Source of the DNA: Betaproteobacteria bacterium TMED156
GTDB lineage: Bacteria; Pseudomonadota; Gammaproteobacteria; Burkholderiales; Burkholderiaceae_A
Assembly: GCA_002171155.1 (NCBI GenBank)
Contig: NHHF01000041.1
Span: 1-34,278 of the forward strand
Reading direction: 5' to 3'
Length of the DNA: 34,278 nt
Position 1 is the first letter of the stretch, and the number at the start of each line of letters is the position of its first letter. The notes under the pieces were generated by a model. The model was not told the origin of the DNA. It did no database searches and saw only the letters and a list, made by a program, of their open reading frames with translations. The position numbers were made by a program, and so were the translations under genes. This document shows, one piece after another, positions 19,694-27,436 of the stretch.

Positions 19694-19908
19694 AGTAATT
19701 CGTCTAGTTTTTTTTCTAAGTCTTTTAATTTACTTTGTGCCTTTTCTAATGTTTTTTTTTGTTTTTCAAAATCTTCTTTAGACACAACATCTAGCTTATT
19801 CAAAGTAGTAGAAATAAAGAGTTTGATTTGTGTTTCAAGGTTTTCTCTAGACGAATGATTTGAAAAATCTTTAAATTTTTTTTTAAACTCTGAAATAATT
19901 TCTTCCAT
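19678..19908 (-). CDS. ubiK: UbiK-family accessory factor for ubiquinone biosynthesis (YqiC-like)
   Basis: A 76-residue, almost entirely helical protein. Its C-terminal half, LDVVSKEDFEKQKKTLEKAQSKLKDLEKKLDELL, matches the YqiC/UbiK signature of LDxVSREEFDxQ followed by a coiled coil. The E. coli homologue is a trimeric accessory factor that helps the aerobic ubiquinone-biosynthesis complex at the membrane. The position next to a TorF-type porin, PII and amtB is a familiar betaproteobacterial arrangement. An AGGA lies 8 nt upstream of the ATG on the minus strand. Function is by family; local evidence is sequence pattern only. Confidence 0.85.
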   Translation of the reverse strand: MEEIISEFKKKFKDFSNHSSRENLETQIKLFISTTLNKLDVVSKEDFEKQKKTLEKAQSKLKDLEKKLDELLKKNQ

Positions 19909-20005
19909 TGATTAAATCCTAATTTTCTTGATGTATCAATTTATCATTTATAAACAATATTTAGTCTAAATTATTAAAATAATAATGATTTTATTTAGTG
20001 CATTA

Positions 20006-20022
20006 TTCACTAATTTAGTGCA
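20006..20022. promoter_or_regulatory. NtrC-like enhancer site upstream of the sigma-54 promoter
   Basis: TTCACTAATTTAGTGCA matches the 17-bp NtrC dyad TGCAC-N7-GTGCA at 9 of 10 half-site positions; only the second base differs. Its centre is about 147 bp upstream of the predicted start site, a normal enhancer distance. A second half-site GTGCA at 19998-20002 lies exactly 20 bp (two helical turns) upstream. The identification rests on the classical enteric consensus. Confidence 0.55.
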
Positions 20023-20134
20023 GAAAAGATACTAAATATTGCATTTAGAATTAAAATATATAGATTTTTTTTTTGTATCGACCGTAAATAATTGATTTAA
20101 ATCGTATTTTTTTTAAAGGCAAAAAATTTTAAAC

Positions 20135-20150
20135 TGGCACGTTTATGGCA
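20135..20150 (+). promoter_or_regulatory. sigma-54 (RpoN) promoter for porin-glnK-amtB
   Basis: TGGCACG-TTTA-TGGCA matches the RpoN consensus TGGCACG-N4-TTGCA with one mismatch. The invariant GG (20136-20137) and GC (20148-20149) are separated by exactly 10 bases. Predicted transcription starts near 20161, giving a leader of about 30 nt with GGAG at 20181-20184 before the porin ATG. An NtrC-like enhancer lies upstream, and the downstream PII and ammonium transporter genes are classical RpoN targets. Confidence 0.75.
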
Positions 20151-20190
20151 ATAGTTTAACTGATTAACTATTCGTCTTATGGAGAAAAAT

Positions 20191-20892
20191 ATGAAGAAAC
20201 GTGTCTTATTGTTGTCACTTATTGCGTCAGCATTGCCATTTACTTTTACAGCATCACATGCAGCTGAAAGCGCATGGGAAGCTTCTGCTAATGTTGGAGT
20301 TTTTTCGGAATACAGATTTAGAGGAGTGAAACAAACTGAGGATGCCCCAGCTATTCAGGGTGGGTTTGACTTATCTCACTCCAGTGGTTTCTATATCGGT
20401 AATTGGAACTCTAATGTTGAGTATGGCAATACAAGTATGGAAATGGATTTTTATGCTGGATATGCTTTTGAAGCTGGTGGTTTAAGCATTGATATTGGCG
20501 ATTTATACTACTATTATCCTGACAATTCCGGCCAAAGTGCGCAAATAAATTCCAACGAGGTCTATGCTATTGCTGGTTATGGCCCAATTAGCGTTGGTTT
20601 CCACTATTTTACAACTGACTGGTACGGGGCAACCGATTCAGACGGTACAACTTACACCCAAATCAATTTTGATTACCCAATATCAGAAAAATTAAGTTTT
20701 ACTGCTCATGCAGGAACACATTCTGTTGAGAATGATTCAAGTGCCGATTACGAAGATTACAGCATTAGCATAGCCTATGACGTGGGTAATGGTTATGGTG
20801 TCGGCGTTGATTTCATTGACAATAGTGGTGATGGATGTACTGGATCAGGTTGTGTTTCAGGTGCGGTCTTATCTTTTACTAAATCGTTCTAA
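20191..20892 (+). CDS. TorF-family putative outer-membrane porin
   Basis: A 233-residue precursor with a Sec signal peptide (MKKRVLLLSLIASALPFTF, cleavage likely after ASHA). The mature part resembles a small beta-barrel: alternating aromatic strands, WEASANVGVFSEYRFRGVKQTED near the N-terminus, and a terminal Phe (LSFTKSF) typical of outer-membrane proteins. FSEYRFRGV is a hallmark of TorF-type proteins. ATG 20191 is preferred over ATG 20179, because GGAG at 20181-20184 has ideal 6-nt spacing to 20191. It is the first gene after a sigma-54-type promoter and 42 bp before PII, suggesting a nitrogen-regulated outer-membrane channel. Its substrate is unknown, possibly ammonium or small nitrogenous solutes. 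Confidence 0.88.
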   Translation: MKKRVLLLSLIASALPFTFTASHAAESAWEASANVGVFSEYRFRGVKQTEDAPAIQGGFDLSHSSGFYIGNWNSNVEYGNTSMEMDFYAGYAFEAGGLSIDIGDLYYYYPDNSGQSAQINSNEVYAIAGYGPISVGFHYFTTDWYGATDSDGTTYTQINFDYPISEKLSFTAHAGTHSVENDSSADYEDYSISIAYDVGNGYGVGVDFIDNSGDGCTGSGCVSGAVLSFTKSF

Positions 20893-20922
20893 TTTAGTAA
20901 CTACCATCCCCCCTTATAATAG

Positions 20923-21273
<351 letters not shown>

Positions 21274-21331
21274 ACTTTTCTTATTAATTTTAATTAACGA
21301 TTTTTAACGATACTTTTAAAGGTAATTAATT

Positions 21332-22696
21332 ATGAAGATTTCAAAACAAGCCCTTGGCTTGATTCCAATGAGACTATTAGGCGCAATATTTGCTATGGTT
21401 TCATTTCCGGTACTGGCTCAAGATCCTGAAATTGTAGAAGAAGTTGTTGCTGCAGCTGAACCACTAGTTTTTAAAGGTGACGTTGCATGGATGATGACTG
21501 CTACTCTTTTAGTTACTTTTATGGCTATACCAGGACTAGCCTTGTTTTATGGTGGACTAGTTAGAACTAAAAATATGCTGTCGATGTTAATGCAAGTAAC
21601 TGCTGTATTTTGTTTAATAGTAGTCCTTTGGGCTATTTATGGATACTCCCTAGCACTGACTGAGGGTAATGCAATCATTGGTGGTATGTCTCAACTGTTT
21701 CTTGGCCAGACTACAATCGACTCAACTGCTGGTACATTCACTGACGGTATCGTGCTGCCGGAGACTATTTTCATAGCCTTCCAATCAACGTTTGCCGGTT
21801 TAACATGTGCCTTAATAGTAGGGTCTATGGCTGAAAGAGCTAAATTTGCTGGTGTATTACTTTTTGCAGTTATATGGTTCACTCTTTCATATCTTCCTAT
21901 TTGCCACATGGTATGGGGTCCAGGTGGATATTTACTCGACAAAGGTGCTCTTGACTTTGCTGGTGGAACTGTCGTTCATATAAATTCTGGTATCGCAGGT
22001 TTAGTTGCCGCTTATGTTCTTGGAAAGAGAATGGGTTATGGGAAAGAGGCTATGCCTCCTCACTCATTACCAATGACTCTAATTGGTGCAGCCATACTTT
22101 GGGTTGGTTGGTTTGGATTCAATGCTGGCTCAAATTTAGAAGCTACTTCTGGAGCTACCTTACCTTTTGCTAATACTCTCTTTGCAACCTGTGCAGCAAT
22201 CCTAGCTTGGACAATAGGAGAATCTATTTCTAAGGGCAAACCTTCTATGCTTGGTGCTGCCTCTGGTATGATTTCTGGACTAGTAGCTATTACTCCCGCT
22301 TGTGGTTCAGTTGGAATAATGGGAGCCATAATAATAGGTGCTATTGCAGGTTTTGTATGTTTGTGGGCCTGCACCGGACTTAAATCCCTTCTCGGTGCTG
22401 ATGAATCATTAGATGTATTTGGCATTCATGGTGTTGGTGGTATTTTAGGTGCTATATTAACAGGCGTTTTCACCGCACCAACGTTAGGTGGAACTGGTGG
22501 AGATGATTTCTCGATTGGTGGGCAAGTCTTCATACAACTTGAAGCAGTAATTATAACGATTATTGTTTCTGCTGTAGCTGCTTTCATAGCATTAAAGGTT
22601 GCCGACTTATTAGTTGGAATAAGGGTAAGTGAAGATGATGAACGCGAGGGTTTAGATGTTACATCCCACAGCGAAAAAGCTTACTACTTAAATTAA
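21332..22696 (+). CDS. amtB: Ammonium transporter AmtB
   Basis: A complete 454-residue Amt-family channel with a cleavable signal peptide (cleavage probably after PVLA, about residue 29), then about 11 membrane helices. The twin pore histidines are H216 (VVHINSGIAGLV) and H366 (FGIHGVGGILGA). The phenylalanine-gate region FIAFQSTFAGLTCALIVGSMAERAKF is present. The C-terminal cytoplasmic tail GIRVSEDDEREGLDVTSHSE is the PII-binding segment. AAAGG about 9 nt upstream serves as ribosome binding site. It conducts NH4+/NH3 into the cell and is gated by the neighbouring PII protein. Transcription ends at the hairpin at 22745-22787. Confidence 0.96.
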   Translation: MKISKQALGLIPMRLLGAIFAMVSFPVLAQDPEIVEEVVAAAEPLVFKGDVAWMMTATLLVTFMAIPGLALFYGGLVRTKNMLSMLMQVTAVFCLIVVLWAIYGYSLALTEGNAIIGGMSQLFLGQTTIDSTAGTFTDGIVLPETIFIAFQSTFAGLTCALIVGSMAERAKFAGVLLFAVIWFTLSYLPICHMVWGPGGYLLDKGALDFAGGTVVHINSGIAGLVAAYVLGKRMGYGKEAMPPHSLPMTLIGAAILWVGWFGFNAGSNLEATSGATLPFANTLFATCAAILAWTIGESISKGKPSMLGAASGMISGLVAITPACGSVGIMGAIIIGAIAGFVCLWACTGLKSLLGADESLDVFGIHGVGGILGAILTGVFTAPTLGGTGGDDFSIGGQVFIQLEAVIITIIVSAVAAFIALKVADLLVGIRVSEDDEREGLDVTSHSEKAYYLN

Positions 22697-22744
22697 TAAA
22701 TTTCTCCAGGTTGGGTCGTAAGCAAAGCTTGACTCACACCTTTT

Positions 22745-22787
22745 AATCCCCCCTGAATTGATATTCAGCGGGGATTTTTTTTTTTTT
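22745..22787 (+). terminator. Strong Rho-independent terminator after amtB
   Basis: AATCCCC-C-CTGAAT pairs with ATTCAG-C-GGGGATT around a TGAT tetraloop: 13 base pairs with one C-C mismatch. An uninterrupted run of 13 T residues (22775-22787) follows. It separates the nitrogen unit from the gsh-pts-met unit. The T-tract ends only 13 bp before the gshA ATG. Confidence 0.92.
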
Positions 22788-22788
22788 A

Positions 22789-22794
22789 TACAAT
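22789..22794 (+). promoter_or_regulatory. candidate -10 box for gshA (TACAAT), leaderless arrangement
   Basis: TACAAT (5 of 6 matches to TATAAT) lies directly after the amtB terminator T-tract and ends 6 nt before the gshA ATG at 22801, which would then be the transcript's first codon. No Shine-Dalgarno is present, and the -35 region falls inside the terminator hairpin with a poor match. Confidence 0.35.
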
Positions 22795-22800
22795 TAAAAA

Positions 22801-24111
22801 ATGGGACCACAATTAAAAGCCTCTTTATGTGGCGAATTATTAGATCTAGAAAAATCTATAATAGAAAAAAGTTCATCAGTTGAATATTGGCTCAGGACAG
22901 AATTCACCAATGCCAATGACCTTCCTTTTTATTGTTCAGTAGATCTCAGAAATTCTTGTTACAAAATTGCACCTGTTGATACTAATCTCTTCCCTGCTGG
23001 GTTCAACAATCTTGCAGAAAAAGATCTAAATTGTACTATCCAAGCTTTTATGGCATGTATTGAGAAGAGATGTCCACAAATAGAAAATATACTTCTCGTA
23101 CCAGAAAACCATACTAGAAATAAACATTATTTAGAAAATTTGGGTAATCTTACTTATATTCTCACTAATGCAGGATTTAATGTTAAGGTTGGTAGCTTCA
23201 GTAAAGAATTGAAAAATAATTTAGAAGTAAACTTCAAAAAGGTTGGTGGTGGCGAGTCTTGTTTTGAGATTGAACCCATTTCGTACTCAAATGGAAGAGT
23301 AGGTTTGAAAAATTTTGACTCAAATTTAATACTACTAAATAATGATTTTTCATCTGGTGTCCCCGAACAACTTCTTAAATCTAATGAACAGTTAATAATT
23401 CCATCTCTTAATTCTAGCTGGGCGTTGCGTAGTAAATCGAATCATTTTTCTAAATATGACGAAGTTTCCAAAAAGTTTTGTGAATTTATGAAATTCGATC
23501 CATGGTTAATAAACCCTTTGTTTGAAGAATGTAAAAAAATAAACTTTAAAAGTAGGCAGGGAGAAAATTGTTTGTACGATCATATTTCTGATCTGTTAAA
23601 TAAAATAACTAAAAAATATAAAGAAAAAAAAATCAAAAAAAAACCCTTTGTTATAGTAAAAGCTAATACTGGTACCTACGGTATGGGTGTTATGACTGTT
23701 AGAGATGCAAATGAAATAAAAAACCTCAACAGGAAACAAAGAAATAAAATGTCAAAAATAAAAGAAGGTATGCAAGTAACTGATGTATTAATTCAAGAAG
23801 GTGTATATTCTTTTGAGACATTTGTTGACTCAAAAACTGTTTTCGTTGCGGAGCCTGTAGTTTATGTAGTTGATAGATATGTAGTAGGGGGGTTTTATAG
23901 AGTTCATGCTGACAGAGGACTTGATGAGAATTTAAACACACCTGGTATGAAATTTTTTCCTTTGCCTTTTGAGGACGGTTGCCAATTCCCTTCAAGTAGC
24001 AAAGACCCAAACTCAACTATAAACAGATTGTACTTTTACGGAGTTTTAGCAAGGTTAGCGTCGCTAGCAGCGTCAAACGAAGTTTGTGAAATTTCTTCGT
24101 CTCTTACATAA
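22801..24111 (+). CDS. gshA: Glutamate-cysteine ligase, proteobacterial GshA type (TIGR02049/PF08886-like)
   Basis: A complete 436-residue protein of the GshA type found in betaproteobacteria and Acidithiobacillus, not the E. coli type. Recognisable stretches are FYCSVDLRNSCYKIAPVDTNLFPAGFNNL near residues 40-68, LLVPENHTRN near 99-108, and KPFVIVKANTGTYGMGVMTVRDA near 281-303, the likely ATP-grasp nucleotide site. VVGGFYRVHADRGLDENLNTPG is near 361-382. The enzyme makes gamma-glutamylcysteine, the first step of glutathione synthesis. gshB follows 7 bp downstream. The gene begins immediately after the amtB terminator without a Shine-Dalgarno. Confidence 0.93.
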   Translation: MGPQLKASLCGELLDLEKSIIEKSSSVEYWLRTEFTNANDLPFYCSVDLRNSCYKIAPVDTNLFPAGFNNLAEKDLNCTIQAFMACIEKRCPQIENILLVPENHTRNKHYLENLGNLTYILTNAGFNVKVGSFSKELKNNLEVNFKKVGGGESCFEIEPISYSNGRVGLKNFDSNLILLNNDFSSGVPEQLLKSNEQLIIPSLNSSWALRSKSNHFSKYDEVSKKFCEFMKFDPWLINPLFEECKKINFKSRQGENCLYDHISDLLNKITKKYKEKKIKKKPFVIVKANTGTYGMGVMTVRDANEIKNLNRKQRNKMSKIKEGMQVTDVLIQEGVYSFETFVDSKTVFVAEPVVYVVDRYVVGGFYRVHADRGLDENLNTPGMKFFPLPFEDGCQFPSSSKDPNSTINRLYFYGVLARLASLAASNEVCEISSSLT

Positions 24112-24118
24112 TCTCAAT

Positions 24119-25078
24119 ATGAATTTACTTTTTATTTGTGATCCAATTGAAAAATTAAATTTTTCAAAGGATTCTACAATTTTTTTAATAGAAAGAGCTT
24201 GGGAAAGAGGTTATGAATGTAGAGTTTGCACTATTGAAGACCTTAGTTTACAAGTCAACTCCAAAAGAACAAGAGTAATAGCTAAAACAACTTTGATCAA
24301 AAAATTTAATAGTGAAAATATTTGGTATCAAGAAGTAGAACTTACGACACTTAATTTGAATGAGATTGATATCATCTTTCTCAGAACTGATCCACCTTTT
24401 GATGAGAAATACCACGCAGCAACAATGATTCTTGATGTAGCCGTAGATCAAGGTGTTAAAATTTTTAATTGCCCAAAAGAGTTGAGAAATCATAATGAAA
24501 AGTTATCCATATTGAAATTTAATAATTACATAATGCCAACTTTAATTTCGTCAAATAAACAAGAACTGATTGAGTTTTCTAAGAATCATGAAAAAGTTGT
24601 TTTTAAGCCTTTAAATGAGATGGGTGGGAATGGAGTTTTTGTTGTTGAAAAAACTGACTTTAATATACCAACTATTATTGAGACTTTAACTGAACAAGGA
24701 AAAAATAAAATCGTTGGGCAAAAATTTATACCTGATATCATTGAAGGTGATAAACGAATTCTAATACTAAATGGAAAGATTGTTGACTGTGCATTAGCGC
24801 GAGTTCCAAAAAAAGGTTCATACATTGGAAACCTTGCTGCAGGTGGAAATCCAATTATTAAACCTTTGAGTGAATTAGATTTTCAGATTGCAGGTGATGT
24901 TGGGTCTGCTTTGGCTCCAAAAGGTTTTTTTATAATTGGTATAGATATAATCGGAAAATATTTAACTGAAATAAATGTAACCAGTCCAACTGGATTTAAG
25001 GAGATTACCAAGCTTACTAAGATAAACTTAGGTGAAATTTTCTATAGCGAAGTTTCCAAATTGCTTGGAACCAGTTAG
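24119..25078 (+). CDS. gshB: Glutathione synthetase (ATP-grasp)
   Basis: A 319-residue ATP-grasp ligase that adds glycine to gamma-glutamylcysteine. The N-terminus MNLLFICDPIEKLNFSKDST matches GshB. KVVFKPLNEMGGNGVF near residues 159-174 is the ATP-binding Lys and glycine-rich loop, and GDKRILILNGKIVDCALARVPKKGSYIGNLAAGG near 212-245 is the flexible and catalytic region. NVTSPTGFKEI near the C-terminus is also a GshB signature. ATG 24119 is chosen over an in-frame ATG at 24086, because the latter lies inside gshA and adds a non-family extension. It is the second gene of the gshA-to-metW run, 4 bp before the EIIA gene. Confidence 0.95.
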   Translation: MNLLFICDPIEKLNFSKDSTIFLIERAWERGYECRVCTIEDLSLQVNSKRTRVIAKTTLIKKFNSENIWYQEVELTTLNLNEIDIIFLRTDPPFDEKYHAATMILDVAVDQGVKIFNCPKELRNHNEKLSILKFNNYIMPTLISSNKQELIEFSKNHEKVVFKPLNEMGGNGVFVVEKTDFNIPTIIETLTEQGKNKIVGQKFIPDIIEGDKRILILNGKIVDCALARVPKKGSYIGNLAAGGNPIIKPLSELDFQIAGDVGSALAPKGFFIIGIDIIGKYLTEINVTSPTGFKEITKLTKINLGEIFYSEVSKLLGTS

Positions 25079-25082
25079 GAAA

Positions 25083-25466
25083 ATGTTTTTTTTTCTTGTT
25101 TGTCACAGCCCAATTGGAAAAGCTTTTACTGAGGCTATGCAACATTCGTTTGAACATACAATTGATGAGTTAATTGTTATTGATGTTCTTCCCACTGACA
25201 CACCGGAAAAAGTTTCTGACTTTATACAAAAAAAATGGGTAGAAAAGGAAAGCCCTGAACAAATCGTAGTCCTAACTGATATCCTTGGAGCTACACCCAG
25301 TAATGGATTACATTTATGGTTGTCAAGGAATCCAGTCAAATATATAGGATTTGTTGGAATAAATATTCCCATTTTACTTAGCGCAATTAATCATAAAGAT
25401 GAGAATATTGAAGTGATTAATAAACGGATGAGAAAAGCTTATATTGACGGATCAAAACAATTTTAG
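25083..25466 (+). CDS. PTS EIIA component, mannose (ManX-like) family
   Basis: A 127-residue EIIA-Man domain with no attached EIIB. The phosphorylatable histidine is H8 in FLVCHSPIGKAFTEA. The conserved VVLTDILGATPSNGLHLWL near residues 60-78 and VGINIPILLSAI near 90-101 identify the family. ATG 25083 is preferred over an in-frame start at 25032 (inside gshB), since the beta strand leading to H8 begins here. An AGGA overlapping the gshB stop lies only 2 nt away, a short spacing. Nine T residues follow the ATG directly. With HPr and EI downstream but no EIIB/C permease, it is probably a regulatory phospho-acceptor. Confidence 0.88.
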   Translation: MFFFLVCHSPIGKAFTEAMQHSFEHTIDELIVIDVLPTDTPEKVSDFIQKKWVEKESPEQIVVLTDILGATPSNGLHLWLSRNPVKYIGFVGINIPILLSAINHKDENIEVINKRMRKAYIDGSKQF

Positions 25467-25474
25467 AACTAATA

Positions 25475-25744
25475 ATGAGAAAAAGTAAAATTATTATCAC
25501 AAACAAATTAGGCCTTCACTTAAGAGCCTCTTCTAAATTAGCTCAGCTAGCTTCTAAGTTTCCATGCCAAGTGTATATTTGTAGAAATGAAAAAAAAGTT
25601 AATGCTAAGAGCGTATTGGGAATTACTATGTTAGCTGCTGGAAAAGGATGTGAAGTAGAAATAGAATGTAATGGTGAAAAAGAAGATTTAGCTATTACTG
25701 AGTTGCTCAAACTTTTTCAATTAAATTTTTACGAAGAGGGTTAA
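25475..25744 (+). CDS. ptsH: Phosphocarrier protein HPr
   Basis: A complete 89-residue HPr. The EI-dependent phosphorylation site is H15 (KLGLHLRASSKLA) with R17 conserved. The position after His is Leu where Ala is usual. The regulatory Ser46 (NAKSVLGITML) is present, consistent with an HPr kinase/phosphorylase elsewhere, as is common in betaproteobacteria. HPr carries phosphate from EI to EIIA proteins. It lies 8 bp after EIIA and 6 bp before EI. Confidence 0.94.
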   Translation: MRKSKIIITNKLGLHLRASSKLAQLASKFPCQVYICRNEKKVNAKSVLGITMLAAGKGCEVEIECNGEKEDLAITELLKLFQLNFYEEG

Positions 25745-25750
25745 AAGGAA

Positions 25751-27430
25751 ATGGCATTTGTCATTCAAGGGAAAGGAGTTGGTGACAATTTAGTTTTTGG
25801 TAAAGCTTGGTTGTTACCTCATTTTTCGAAGCTAGATGTAAAATTTAAATCTGTTGCTCCTGAGAAGCTTGGGTCCGAGCTATTAAGGTTTAATAAAGCT
25901 GTTAACTTCTTAAAAAGTGAATTGAAAGAACTTTCTTTTGATGATGAAAAGAAACTCACTAGGGAATTCAGAAGTTTACTTGAGTCATATCGGCTGATCT
26001 TAGATGACCATGTTTTGATAAATGGAACAAAAGAAAAAATATTACATTCAAGTTGTAATGCTGAATGGGCTTTGGTAAATCAGTTAAATATAATTTGTAA
26101 AGAATTCGATAAAATCGATGATCCATATTTTAGAGAACGTAAACAAGATGTTGAGCAATTAGTAAGCAGACTACTAAAGACTTTAGTAAACTCTGATGAT
26201 TCAAAAAGAAACAATGACCAAAGACATGGCTCTCATTCGAATAAAAGTGATAATTCAAACGAAAATTGGATTGTAATTTCTAAAGATATATCCATATCAG
26301 AAGTTTCTTATCTTGATAAAAATGTTATTGGATTTGCAACCGAGTTAGGTAGTCCCACATCTCACTTGGCAATACTTGCTAGGAGTTTAAACATACCCGC
26401 TATTCTAGGTATTACAAAGTCTTTAAATTTAATAAGGCATGGAGAAAATATAATTTTAGACGCTGAGTGTGGAACAATAATAGTTGGAGCTGATAAAAAG
26501 ATTTTAGATATCTATCAAGAAAGAAAAGAAAAAAAACTTCGATTTAAAAAACAATTAAAAAAACTTAAAAACGTTGAATGTATTACAAAAAGTGGTAATT
26601 ATATTTCTTTAATGGCAAATATCGAACAGCCACAAGAAACTATAAAAGCTATAGATCAAGGTGCTAACGGAATTGGTTTATTTAGAAGTGAATTTCTGTT
26701 TATAAATAAAAAAAGTATGCCCTCAGAGAATGAGCAATTCTTAGCTTATAAAAAGGTTGCTGTTGATATGAAAGGACTGCCAGTTACTATAAGAACTCTT
26801 GACTCGGGTGCTGACAAAAATATTCCATATCTTTACAACACCAAAGAACAACCAGCAAATCCCGCTCTTGGACTTAGAGCTGTCAGGCTTTGCTTGGCAA
26901 ATACTGAGATCTTTACAATTCAGATTAGAGCGATATTAAGATCCTCATGTTTTGGAAATATCAAAATACTTCTCCCATTAATAAGTGGGAGCAATGAAAT
27001 TATTGCTTGCAGAAAATTAATTCTAAATGCTATGACGCAACTTGATTCAGAAAAAACAAAATACAATAAAGAAATTGAAATTGGGGCAATGATAGAAGTA
27101 CCATCTGCAGCAATAGCTATTAGAAGTTTGCTTCCACATTTGGATTTTGTCTCCCTTGGGACTAATGATCTGATTCAATATACTCTCGCCATTGACAGGA
27201 CTAATAGTTACGTGTCGAGTCTTTATGATCCTGAACATCCTGCAATTATAGAATTGATAAAAAATGTTGTTGAAGTATGTAATGAGTATAATACTCCATT
27301 GTCTATTTGTGGAGAAATGGCTGGTAACATTCGTCACACAGAACTTTTATTGAATTTAGGATTAAAATGTTTCTCGATGAACTGTAATGAAATACTTTTG
27401 ATAAAAGAAAAAATATTAAATTTGAAATAA
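25751..27430 (+). CDS. ptsI: PTS enzyme I (phosphoenolpyruvate-protein phosphotransferase)
   Basis: A complete 559-residue EI, slightly shorter than E. coli's 575. The active-site histidine is H205 in GSPTSHLAILARSLNIPAI. The C-terminal PEP-binding barrel has GIGLFRSEFLF near 307-317, IRTLDSGADKN, the signature DFVSLGTNDLIQYTLAIDR and the active-site C520 in ICGEMAGN. EI takes phosphate from PEP to HPr. Residues about 148-172, between the HPr-binding helical domain and the phosphohistidine domain, form an unusual Asn/Ser/Asp/His-rich low-complexity linker. AAGGAA upstream provides the ribosome binding site. Confidence 0.95.
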   Translation: MAFVIQGKGVGDNLVFGKAWLLPHFSKLDVKFKSVAPEKLGSELLRFNKAVNFLKSELKELSFDDEKKLTREFRSLLESYRLILDDHVLINGTKEKILHSSCNAEWALVNQLNIICKEFDKIDDPYFRERKQDVEQLVSRLLKTLVNSDDSKRNNDQRHGSHSNKSDNSNENWIVISKDISISEVSYLDKNVIGFATELGSPTSHLAILARSLNIPAILGITKSLNLIRHGENIILDAECGTIIVGADKKILDIYQERKEKKLRFKKQLKKLKNVECITKSGNYISLMANIEQPQETIKAIDQGANGIGLFRSEFLFINKKSMPSENEQFLAYKKVAVDMKGLPVTIRTLDSGADKNIPYLYNTKEQPANPALGLRAVRLCLANTEIFTIQIRAILRSSCFGNIKILLPLISGSNEIIACRKLILNAMTQLDSEKTKYNKEIEIGAMIEVPSAAIAIRSLLPHLDFVSLGTNDLIQYTLAIDRTNSYVSSLYDPEHPAIIELIKNVVEVCNEYNTPLSICGEMAGNIRHTELLLNLGLKCFSMNCNEILLIKEKILNLK

Positions 27431-27436
27431 ATAATT

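Larger units (their letters stand above)
19909..20190. promoter_or_regulatory. AT-rich control region between ubiK and the porin-glnK-amtB genes
   Basis: This is the longest non-coding stretch in the window (about 280 bp). It contains an 11-bp inverted repeat (CAATATTTAGT 19955-19965 with its reverse complement 20031-20041). Between the arms lie alternating TTAGTG/CACTAA elements at 19995-20000, 20008-20013 and 20015-20020. A sigma-54-type promoter (20135-20150) and the porin Shine-Dalgarno (20181-20184) follow, and GATTTAAATC at 20094-20103 is a further small palindrome. No small open frame or RNA gene is evident. Confidence 0.6.

Noticed and set aside
20915..20920. Perfect TATAAT just upstream of glnK, as an internal promoter
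   Set aside because: It directly abuts the AGGAGA ribosome binding site, so a transcript starting 7 nt downstream would lose that site. No -35 is visible. The hexamer is probably fortuitous.
22697..22744. Possible riboswitch or small RNA between amtB and the terminator
   Set aside because: The stretch is only about 48 nt and shows no conserved aptamer-like elements or second hairpin; it looks like an ordinary 3' UTR.
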